From Lepidostoma basale (taxonomy: Eukaryota > Arthropoda > Insecta > Trichoptera > Lepidostomatidae), in assembly GCA_022606425.2 (NCBI GenBank), contig JAHDVF020000867.1:476713-540712 (forward strand): a DNA stretch of 64,000 nucleotides, in the 5' to 3' direction. Positions within the stretch are counted from its first letter, which is position 1; every line of letters starts with the position of its first letter. A program made the translations under genes and the position numbers. This document shows, piece by piece, positions 55,977 through 64,000 of this stretch. The notes below the pieces were generated by a model that was not told the DNA's origin, did no database searches, and saw only the letters and a program-made list of their open reading frames with translations.

Positions 55977-57266
55977 TATTAGGTCCTTACATATGAAATC
56001 GTCGTTTTACCTTACTGGCAACTTTGATCTCAAATATCTTCTCTTTGGTTAGGAATTCCAAATTCAAATTTATACAGCTATTTACTCAAGTATTTGTGTT
56101 TCGAAAATTATAATTCATTTGTTTTTTCCTCAATTGTTTTTTTTCTTTGCGTCACTCAGTTTACAAAATGGAAAACTTGAAATATCGCGTTATTTACGAG
56201 TACGAGTTCCACCGTGGCACCAGTGCTGCAGAAATGGCTCGAAGGATTAATGATGTATATGGCGACGGTGCCGCAAAAGAAAACACAGTACGTTTTTGGT
56301 TCCAACGTTTTCGTTCTGGAAATTTCAACCTGCAGAACAAGCCCCGTGGACGGCCGGAGATCAAAGTTGATAATAAAGAATTGAAGGCTATTGTGGAAGC
56401 GTATCCATCGCAAACCACGTCCTAGTTAGCTGCAGGCTGCGGTGTTAGTGATAAAACTGTTTTAATCCACTTGAAGCAAATTGGGAAGGTGAAAAAGCTT
56501 GAAAGGTGGGTACCTCACGAATTGAGTGAAGCAAATCAACAAACGCGCATTGACTGCTGCGTTGCATTACTCAACCGGCACAATAATGAAGGAATTTGAA
56601 TCGAATCATTACCTGTGATGCAAAGTGGATCCTGTATGATAATCGGAAGCGCTCATCGCAATGGCTGAACCCTGCCGAACCAGCCAAACCATGCCCCAAG
56701 CGAAAATTGACTCCAAAAAAGTTACTTGTGAGCGTTTGGTGGACTAGTGCTGGTGTCGTTCACTACAGCTTTCTTAAATCTGGCCAGACGATTACGGCAG
56801 ATGTCTATTGTCAGCAACTGCAAACCATGATGGAGAAGCTAGCTGCTAAACAACCGAGGCTGGTTAATCGCTCTAGGCCACTGCTGGTTCATGATAACGC
56901 TAGACCACACACTGCACAACAGACGGCTACCAAATTAGAAGAGCTTCAATTGGAATGTCTAAGACATCCACCGTACTCTCCGGACCTTGCCCCAACAGAT
57001 TACTATTTTTTTCGAAATTTGGATAACTTCTTGCAAGGGAAAAAATTCAACTCCGATGGGGCAGTCCAAACCGACTTCAAAGATTTTATTGATTCCCGTC
57101 CGAATGTTTTTTTTAGTAAAGGGATCGATGAACTACCTATGAGATGGCAAAAGTGCATAGATAGCAATGGTACATACTTTGATTAAATAAATATATTATA
57201 TTTAAAAAAAATCAACTTTATGTTCCTTCCATACAAAACGCCAATTTCATATGTAAGGACCTAATA
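55977..57266 (+). mobile_element. mariner element, DD34D, nearly intact
   Basis: The element is 55979-57264 (1286 bp), with TIRs starting TTAGGTCCTTACATATGAAA and TA on both sides. The transposase starts at 56168 (MENLKYRVIYEYEFHRGTSA) with the first helix-turn-helix and GRPEIKVDNKELK. A stop interrupts QTTS*LAAGCG at 56423, and a frameshift lies near 56595. The second frame (to 57186) holds the catalytic residues: TCDAKWILYDNR, VHDNARPHTAQQT and SPDLAPTDYYFF, with 34 residues between the second and third Asp. It is inactive by two lesions only. Confidence 0.92.
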
Positions 57267-58520
57267 TTAAATTTAATATCATACAATCTGTTATTTTAGT
57301 ATCGACCTTTTCTGCAGGTCGCTGTCATCTTCGATCTATTTAAAATGAACTTCGACCAACAAAATTCAAATAACATTGGCGATTCGTTCAGGGAATTTAC
57401 TTTCATACACAATTAAAACAAAATAGATGTAAATAATATAAAATTCATTTAAGTAGAAAGGAAATTTGGTCTGTTACTAAACACATATAATGAAATACTG
57501 ATGCGCGAAGGATGGAGGATTAGCGCCCCGCGACACTTCGACTGATGTATGGCATCGTTTTTTGTTTTTTTAATAAAATATGTGCAGCCTGTTAATGGGA
57601 CGTATCACGATATTCATTAAAACTTAAACGTGTTTTTTAAAGTGTTTATATCTAAAAAATACCATATTACGCAGCATCCACAAAAAGAAACACTCATATC
57701 TAATCAACGATATGGATTATCGCAAAAACTCTTTCACAAGACCCGAGAACGTACTTCTCACTAAAATAATGAGTCCTTCGAATATCATGTTACTATTTTG
57801 GTAATAAATTATAGAATAATTTTTAAATAAACACCACGAAATTATTGCTGCGTATACACACACAATAGCAGCCGCAATGTGTCATGATACAAGAAGGTGA
57901 CTACACGTTGTTCGTGTTTGGACTTGTTTCGGTCGTTGTGATATACCTACAATTCTAAGAACACCGATTTTTATTTGTATTAGGAGTCAAGGGAATATTA
58001 CCCAAGAAATGTCATTCGGTTAGTCTTAATGTATTTTTCTCCTTATTTACATTGAACTTCTACCAAGAAAATTCAAATAATAAAAATATATATTTTTTAA
58101 GAATAATCGTTCAATCTCATCATCATCAATTGGTTATATTTAGATTATTGAAATACCATAGTCATAAATATTTAATAAATTAAAACATTATTTTTTCCAC
58201 TTCTTACTTAATTTAGAACCCTAAAGATAACAAACATATTGAAATCTGACTCCTAGCTGTACGCGTGACACAAGACCCGCCATACACCTAAGCCCGCGCT
58301 TGTCTGTGGTAGTATTCCAATTCAGCCCGTACGATTTACATATTATGACAAAAAATATTTATTTAAATTAAACCCTGAGTATAACGAAAAATCTGTAAAT
58401 GCCGAATGGAGGCAAGACCATACACGATGAAATGAAATGTTTACTTTTGTTTTAAACTAACTAGTAGAGATGTTACTTGATGACAAAACCAAGGACAGAT
58501 CTAACACTGCAATTGCAAAT
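57267..58520. other. intergenic, AT-rich
   Basis: No gene is recognised. Near 57300-57360 a CTGCAGGTCGCTGTCATCTTC word and ATTTAAAATGAACTTC resemble flanks of the hairpin family (compare 29840-29870). Confidence 0.4.
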
Positions 58521-58523
58521 TTC

Positions 58524-58563
58524 GGTTAGGTTAGGTTTCGGTTAGGTTAGGTTAGGTTAGGTT
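58524..58563 (+). repeat. interstitial (TTAGG)n tract
   Basis: Two blocks of TTAGG repeats split by TTTCGG, roughly seven units. TTAGG is the insect telomere repeat; here it lies inside a chromosome arm sequence next to a gypsy element. Confidence 0.85.
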
Positions 58564-58639
58564 TCTCACCCTATCTCAAAGAGTCTTTCCTGCTATCATC
58601 CTTAGCGTCCGCATCTCTGCGAAAATCAAATAATTATAT

Positions 58640-59125
58640 TGATAGGGATCAAACCGGGCGGCCAATGAAAATAACGTTCTTTCTTATATAATTTATTGAA
58701 TCTAGTACAAGCGATCAATACACTAGAGTAAAGTAGATCCTGTCCGGTGGCGAGGACCGGCAGAAGTTCCTCCGGATGAAGGGGCAGGCGGTAGCGCGGA
58801 CTGTAGGTAGTCGGGGAGCAGGCAGCGAGGCGGGCAGCGTGCCGACAGCAGTCAGATCCGGAGGGATGAAGCTCGATCAGTAGGACCTCTCGTGTTGACT
58901 CGCCGAGCTCACATGCCGACTGCCAATCGCACCCGCCGTTATATAGGCGAGTGAGTCCGGGTGTACGAGGTGGTGGGGGTTCCATTCTGTAGCGCCATTG
59001 GTCGGCGCCTGTAGGCCGGTAGTGGGGGTGCCTCTGCGCTCTGTGGTTGGTCGCTTCGGCCGGCTGCGGCTCACTCGGAGCGGCCGAGTTCGGGGCTGTA
59101 TATTTCATTCTAATTTTTCACCCGG
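58640..59125 (-). repeat. 3' LTR of the gypsy element (approximate limits)
   Basis: Downstream of pol on the minus strand a non-coding block contains a TATA box (CCTATATAACGGC, near 58935-58947), a GC-rich leader, and AATAAA near 58693 on the minus strand, as in an LTR. The likely start is TGAAAAATTAG near 59120 and the end CCCTATCA near 58642. The partner LTR is outside the window, so the limits are estimates. Confidence 0.55.
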
Positions 59126-59185
59126 CACGTGCGAGCTCCGGGCCGTCATCGGGAGGCGGTGTTTCGGCCTCTATTCATGCACGTA

Positions 59186-62100
59186 TCAATCCCCACCGGC
59201 CTCTAGGTCTGAAACGGCGCCTTCTGGGAATCGGCGTATTTCGTCTGCGTGGATCTTTACTGGTTTCCCCTTTTTGTCCACCCAGTATACGTTCCCTCTT
59301 CCTACGGCTTTCAGAATATTGTATGGGCCTCCCCATTTTGCGGCGAATCCGGCAAAGTTTCCTTCTGGATTCCCTGTGAGTGGGTGTTCCTTAATTAGCA
59401 CCAGATCGTCTCTTCCATATTTTTCGTTTGATACCTCAACGTCCGGAGCGTATCGTTCCTGGTATTTGTCTCGGTGCTGTCTTATCTCCTCGTCTGTGGT
59501 TTCTCTGGATCTGGCGGTTACTTCTTCCGTTTCTACGGGAACGACCGCGTTCCATTCTCCTGGTTTTGGTATATTATACCCTAGGAGTGCTTTACTCGGT
59601 GTGACTCCTGTTGCCTCATTTCTTCTTCTTCGTAAGGCCGCGAGGACTTCTGGTAACTTCTCGTCCCATTCATCGTGCGGTAGGTCCTTTAGGAGTATTC
59701 TCAGCCCTTTTTTTATTTCCTGGTTCCTTCTTTCTGTAGGATTTGACCGCGGGTGATAGGTGGCTGTTGTCCAGTGATCTGTTTGCCATTTTTTTATTTG
59801 TTGCAACCAGTCCTTGTGGTAAAATTGTCTCCCGTTATCCGTCAGTATCCTCTTCGGAAATCCGTAGCGCTGGAACACTTCTCTCTCGAGGATTTTCGTG
59901 ATGACTTGGGCTCTGCTGGATGTTATCGCGAAGGCTTCCACCCATCTTGTGAATACGTCCGTTACCACAAGGATGAATCTGTTTCTTCTCGCTGTCCTTG
60001 GATATGGTCCCATGATGTCGGCTGCTACCAATTCGAAAGGTCGCGAGGGCTTTGTACCGCCTTGAGGTGCTTTGTTTTTGTTTGGGCCTCTTTTGGTTGT
60101 CGCGCAAACCATGCATTGTGTGACATGTTTCTTGATGTCATCGTACATCTTGGGCCAGAAGAATATCTCCGCGATGGCACGTATTGTTTCTTGGATTCCG
60201 GGGTGAACGGCGGAGTCAGAGTCGTGGTATTCGTACAGTACCCTCGAAACGGTCGATCTCGGCACTACCAGTCTGTCCGATTGTCCTTCTTTCTTCTTCC
60301 ATAGAATACCGTCTCGCACGTCGTACCCATTTTGATGGCGGATATCCACTTCTGTGAGGTTCCTCTTTTGAAGCAACTGATGGAATCGTCGAATTCGTTT
60401 CTTGATGCCGTAGTCAGTTGCTTGTTGCTCCCGTATTTCCTGTCCTAGTGGTTTATCTTCGCCTGGTGAGATGTCATCGTTCTCCGGTGTTGTGGGGTGT
60501 CCCGGTTCGTCTGACTCGATGTGCTGGACAACTCCTACGTCCGGATATGCCATCCGACTCGGGGTCGTGTCTGCGTCCGTCACTGTTGTCTGTCCGGGGT
60601 TTCGGGATAACGCGTCTGGTAATTCGTTCCATTTACCCGGACAGTGCTCGATTGTAAAATCGAATTCTTGGAGTATTAGGGCCCATCGTCCTAATTTCGC
60701 TTTCTGTTCTTTGGTGGCGTTGAGCCATGTTAATGCTCGATTGTCGGTGCGCAGGCGAAAATGTCTTCCTTCGATATATGGGCGGTATTTCTTTACCGCC
60801 CATACGGCTGCCAAGGTCTCCTGCTCGTTACTGTGGTACCTTTGTTGTGCCGGGTTTAAACGAGCGCTGGCGTAGGATACGACGTCCCTTTCTCCATTAG
60901 GGCCCTCCTGATACAGTACGGCTGCTATTCCTAGCTTGCTGGCATCGGTCTGCAGAATGAATTCTCTCTTGAAGTCCGGTCGCTTTAACGCCATTGGTTT
61001 CGAGAAGGCCTCTTTGATCTCGGCTATCGCTCTGTCAGCTTCCTCGGTCCAATTGAAGGTTTTCTTCCTGCCGACTATATCGGTCAGTGGTGCTGCCATT
61101 TCCGCAAAATTGGGTACGTATTCGCGTAGCCAGTTGCAGACGCCCAGGAAACTCCGCAGTTCCTTTTTACTACGCGGAGTCGGGGTGTTTTGAATTGCTT
61201 CTTCGTGAGGCCTCTGGGGGGAGTTACCCTTTTCTCCTACGGTATGTCCCAAGTAGCTGATTGATGTTTGCCCGATACCGCATTTTCTTGGGGAGCATCG
61301 CAATTCGTATTCGGCGAGTCTCTCTAGGACGAGTCTCAAATGTCTTAGATGTTCGCCTATGTTCTGGGAATATATAATAATGTCGTCCAGATATACCATA
61401 GCGAATTCTCGCAAGAATCCTGCCAGTACTTGCTGACACATTATTCGCTGAAAAGTGCCTGGCGCACCCCTTAAGCCGAACGGCATGACTTTAAACTGAT
61501 AGCAGCCACCGTCCGGGGTCGTGAAGGCGGTTTTCTCCTTGTCTTCTTCGGCCATCGGTACTTGCCAGTACCCGCTTTTCAGGTCCAAGACGGTGAAGAT
61601 GGATGCCGTGCTGAGGTCCTTAAGCGTTTCATGAATAACTGGGAGCGGTGTGGCTTCTCCTACGGTTACTGCGTTTAACCTGCGGTAGTCGATGCAAAAT
61701 CTCCGGTCTTTACTCCCTTTCTTAGCTGCCATTACGACCGGGAAGCTGTATGGTGATCTACTCGCTTCTACCACTCCGTCCGCCAACATGCCTTCCAGTT
61801 GCTGGTATAAGCCTCGCTTCTTTTCGTCCGATAGTCGGTGCGGGGGGAGTCGTATCGGTCTAGCATCCGTAAGATGAATGTGATGCGGGGGAAGGCGCGC
61901 TGGTCCTGATACTGGTTGGAAAACTTCTGCGAACTCGTCCAGCAGAGTTTGGAATTCCGGGCGATTGTTTATCGGAACCAGTGACGTGTCCGGCCTTTCC
62001 GTTTGTATGTTTTTCTTGTCCGATCGGAATGGGATTAGATGAGTGCTCATTCGCACTTTCGCTCCGAAATGTAGGCACTTGCGGTGGAAATCTATGTTGG

Positions 62101-62410
62101 CTTCTTCTTTGACTAACCAATCGATTCCCAGGATCATCTCCTCCCTCAATTCTTTGACTTCCAAGATTTTATTATGGAAAGTCGTGCCTTGTATTTCAAA
62201 GGGCAAGTAGACTTCGGCCGAGACGTCGAGGCGGGCGGATGTGTTGGCCAGCAATAAGGTCTTAATTTGTGATGGTTCTTTCTTTATTCCGTTCGGAATT
62301 ATATTCGATCTCACTAGCGAATACGATGACGCGGAGTCCACTAGCGCGTATCTTTCCGTACCGCCTATTCGCACGCGTACTTTTGGGAGTTGGCGGCTAC
62401 CATTTGATTG
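59186..62410 (-). CDS. Ty3/gypsy pol polyprotein (protease, RT, RNase H, integrase)
   Basis: The frame is open from upstream of 62374 (GTG, not a real start) to 59186, so it is probably reached by frameshift from gag. Order: aspartic protease (YALVDSASSYS, with Asp-Ser where most have DTGA/DSGA; MILGIDWL), reverse transcriptase (RFCIDYRRLN, FTVLDLKSGYWQ, MPFGLRGAPGTFQ, catalytic MVYLDDIIIYS), RNase H (LQTDASKLGIAAVL, RTDNRAL), integrase HHCC (VHPGIQETIRAI, CMVCA) and core (ADIMGPYP, FPKRILTDNGRQF, NPTERRNQEIK), ending with a basic C-terminal part (YWVDKKGKPVKIHADEIR). No env is present. About 1062 codons without a stop mark a young copy. Part of a mobile element, not a host gene. Confidence 0.93.
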   Translation of the reverse strand, partial: QSNGSRQLPKVRVRIGGTERYALVDSASSYSLVRSNIIPNGIKKEPSQIKTLLLANTSARLDVSAEVYLPFEIQGTTFHNKILEVKELREEMILGIDWLVKEEANIDFHRKCLHFGAKVRMSTHLIPFRSDKKNIQTERPDTSLVPINNRPEFQTLLDEFAEVFQPVSGPARLPPHHIHLTDARPIRLPPHRLSDEKKRGLYQQLEGMLADGVVEASRSPYSFPVVMAAKKGSKDRRFCIDYRRLNAVTVGEATPLPVIHETLKDLSTASIFTVLDLKSGYWQVPMAEEDKEKTAFTTPDGGCYQFKVMPFGLRGAPGTFQRIMCQQVLAGFLREFAMVYLDDIIIYSQNIGEHLRHLRLVLERLAEYELRCSPRKCGIGQTSISYLGHTVGEKGNSPQRPHEEAIQNTPTPRSKKELRSFLGVCNWLREYVPNFAEMAAPLTDIVGRKKTFNWTEEADRAIAEIKEAFSKPMALKRPDFKREFILQTDASKLGIAAVLYQEGPNGERDVVSYASARLNPAQQRYHSNEQETLAAVWAVKKYRPYIEGRHFRLRTDNRALTWLNATKEQKAKLGRWALILQEFDFTIEHCPGKWNELPDALSRNPGQTTVTDADTTPSRMAYPDVGVVQHIESDEPGHPTTPENDDISPGEDKPLGQEIREQQATDYGIKKRIRRFHQLLQKRNLTEVDIRHQNGYDVRDGILWKKKEGQSDRLVVPRSTVSRVLYEYHDSDSAVHPGIQETIRAIAEIFFWPKMYDDIKKHVTQCMVCATTKRGPNKNKAPQGGTKPSRPFELVAADIMGPYPRTARRNRFILVVTDVFTRWVEAFAITSSRAQVITKILEREVFQRYGFPKRILTDNGRQFYHKDWLQQIKKWQTDHWTTATYHPRSNPTERRNQEIKKGLRILLKDLPHDEWDEKLPEVLAALRRRRNEATGVTPSKALLGYNIPKPGEWNAVVPVETEEVTARSRETTDEEIRQHRDKYQERYAPDVEVSNEKYGRDDLVLIKEHPLTGNPEGNFAGFAAKWGGPYNILKAVGRGNVYWVDKKGKPVKIHADEIRRFPEGAVSDLEAGGD

Positions 62411-62463
62411 GCAGAAACCACTTCTCGGCGGTGTCGTACGCGCGTCCTGCCCGGGACAGCTTT

Positions 62464-63855
62464 CTAGGCGCCGCCCGGGCCGGAGGCGTTTCCCTGGCGC
62501 GGCTGTGTATCGTCGAAACTTTGGTTTCCTTTGTATCCTCCTCTGTATCTTCCTCTTCCCTTTCGCCGGTGTTCCTCGCCGTCATATCTCTGCGGTGGCT
62601 GCGGGTAGAATTGCGGAGAATAATGTGCCGGATACTGTGCCGGATACTGTGCCGGGTACGGCGTAGGGTACGGTGTTGCGTATTGCGCCGGGAACTGCGT
62701 CGGGAACTGCGCCGGGTATTGCGCTGTATATTGTACCGGGTGGTGTGCGACTGGCGCCGGGTAGAACGTCGGCGGTGCTTGGTACACCTGTGCCGGAGCT
62801 GAATTTACGGAGGCTGTAACCGTACTGTGAATTGCGGCGGGGGCTTGCGATGGGACCGGCACTGTAGCGGCGGGTGTATAAACTTCCGGGCTCTCGGGCT
62901 TCAGTTCCGCTCGCAGCTCACCGCTCCTTCCAATCGGCCATCTTGTTTGTAGCTCCGCTGTGGCTTGCCATAATTCTTCCATCGTTGTACACGAATTTAG
63001 GTTAGGGGTCGATTTTAGGAACTGCATCCTAAATCCGGGGACGTACGCGTTCATATCTGCGATGGAACGTCCCGCGTACAGTCTCTGGAACCATCCGATC
63101 TTCCTACAAATGAAGTCGTGGGGTGACTCATTTGTCCGCTGCGTGTCTACCGTAAACATTCCGATTAACCGAAGTATCTCCGCCGGATTATTAAACTGGA
63201 ACAGCACTGCTCTCTCGAATTCATGCCACGATGGGGTACGTGTTGCATTCCGCGGGCATTTAGCTTCCCACCAATCTTTTGCTTTGAGATCGAGTTGCGC
63301 CGCCACGATGCCGACCCAATTTGCACGCGGGACGGCGTACCGGTACAGGTGCCGTTTGCATGTTGTCAGGAATGCGATGGGGCATTCGTCGAAATTCCCG
63401 GTGTATCTCACTTGGAGCGGCGGAATCGTAGCTGGCGGTTCCCGCAGTTGAATAAAATCTGCTGTCAGTGGGTCCATGCAATCTTTGACCATCCGGGCTT
63501 GGGTCTCCACCGTGGCCTGCACGTCGTTTAAGGGGACCGATGTGGATGGGTACACCCATACTGGGGACAGCGATCGAATGTGTTTATTCCCTGTGTTGTT
63601 CACGATTGGTGTGAAGGTGGCGGGGGCGACTGGCGTATCGACAGGTATATTAGAATTTGATTCGGTAGACGTCGGGGCGGTAGGTGCCGGGGCGGCTTCG
63701 ATCCTTGTGTCCCCGACCTCCGCGGCGGCCGTCGCGCTTCTAGTAGCGAGGTGCATTATCACTTTAATGGATTGCACTTGTCGGAGAACAATTTCACTAA
63801 TTTTATCACGTTTGTCGGATAACAATTTTACTGAGTTTATAACACTGTTGGACAC
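62464..63855 (-). CDS. Ty3/gypsy gag-like protein
   Basis: 463 codons on the minus strand. The first ATG is at 63855, but a later Met (MHLATRSA, near 63756) is an alternative start. The middle matches retrotransposon gag capsid: AQLDLKAKDWWEAKCPRN, FERAVLFQFNN, and ESPHDFICRKIGWFQRLYAG. The C-terminal third is a low-complexity Pro/Tyr/Gln region built on YPAQ/FPTQ words (about residues 375-425), then RRKGRGRYRGGYKGN; no CCHC knuckle is seen. The stop is TAG at 62464, and pol follows in another frame. Confidence 0.88.
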   Translation of the reverse strand: MSNSVINSVKLLSDKRDKISEIVLRQVQSIKVIMHLATRSATAAAEVGDTRIEAAPAPTAPTSTESNSNIPVDTPVAPATFTPIVNNTGNKHIRSLSPVWVYPSTSVPLNDVQATVETQARMVKDCMDPLTADFIQLREPPATIPPLQVRYTGNFDECPIAFLTTCKRHLYRYAVPRANWVGIVAAQLDLKAKDWWEAKCPRNATRTPSWHEFERAVLFQFNNPAEILRLIGMFTVDTQRTNESPHDFICRKIGWFQRLYAGRSIADMNAYVPGFRMQFLKSTPNLNSCTTMEELWQATAELQTRWPIGRSGELRAELKPESPEVYTPAATVPVPSQAPAAIHSTVTASVNSAPAQVYQAPPTFYPAPVAHHPVQYTAQYPAQFPTQFPAQYATPYPTPYPAQYPAQYPAHYSPQFYPQPPQRYDGEEHRRKGRGRYRGGYKGNQSFDDTQPRQGNASGPGGA

Positions 63856-64000
63856 GTTTGTCGGATAACAATTTCACTTAATTTAATACACTTATTGGAG
63901 AACAATTTCACTTAATTTATCGCGTTTACTGGAGAACTATTAACACTGAAATGTTTTTTTCTTGTACACTTTGTTCACTATTTTTCACTGGTAATTCCGG
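63856..64000 (-). other. 5' leader of the gypsy element, cut by the window edge
   Basis: AT-rich sequence with three repeats of an (A)GAACAATTTCACT-like word at 63783, 63864 and 63899. The 5' LTR and primer site must lie beyond 64000. Confidence 0.5.

Overview
This window reads as insect nuclear DNA, most likely from a moth or butterfly. The supports are an AT-rich background with compact spliced genes, a cluster of ZAD-C2H2 zinc-finger genes (an arthropod family), mariner, Helitron, Penelope and RTE-type relics, an interstitial (TTAGG)n tract (the usual insect telomere repeat), and retroelement 3' tails of a kind I associate with Lepidoptera. The order is inference; insect is close to certain.

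Host genes, left to right: C1D exosome cofactor (minus, 725-1168); an intronless beta-1,4-N-acetylgalactosaminyltransferase-like gene (4576-5529); a three-exon MOSPD1/3-like ER membrane protein (minus, 15945-16961); four intronless ZAD-C2H2 genes (20880-22289 plus; 24059-25462 minus; 25849-26958 plus; 30798-32114 minus); a two-exon KTI12 (35887-36816); a six-exon CARNMT1 (minus, 38142-40390); and a three-exon metaxin-2 (46948-47919). Exon boundaries were deduced from splice sites, reading phase and family similarity. The host genes have unrelated housekeeping roles and no operon-like logic. The ZAD genes are a local tandem family with the same finger layout, including one finger shortened in all four.

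Most of the remaining sequence is mobile DNA. 1-517 holds a non-LTR tail. 1369-4416 is the largest copy of a non-coding terminal-inverted-repeat family (TIR about CAATGCCGTCTYGAA, 9-bp target duplication at one copy), which recurs at 32756-33912, 33926-35330, 42535-43630 and 45206-46757. 6456-8330 is a decayed Penelope-like element. 11424-14286 is a nearly complete RTE-type element with a 10-bp target duplication. 14583-15345 is an internally deleted mariner. 17.2-20.7 kb is a graveyard of non-LTR and Penelope relics. 26.9-30.6 kb holds hairpin repeats, a possible piggyBac relic and a MITE. 43.7-45.2 kb is a broken mariner abutting a Harbinger-derived element. 51.5-55.4 kb holds an unclassified transposase-like relic and a Helitron interrupted by a 5'-truncated non-LTR element and followed by an LTR fragment with a tRNA-Trp-type primer site. 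55979-57264 is an almost intact DD34D mariner. 58.6-64.0 kb is a Ty3/gypsy element on the minus strand that runs off the right edge.

The least explained signals are the modular CAATGCCGTC family, several dispersed hairpins that look like hammerhead-ribozyme cores of Penelope origin, the shortened finger shared by the ZAD cluster, and the transposase-like relic near 52 kb.
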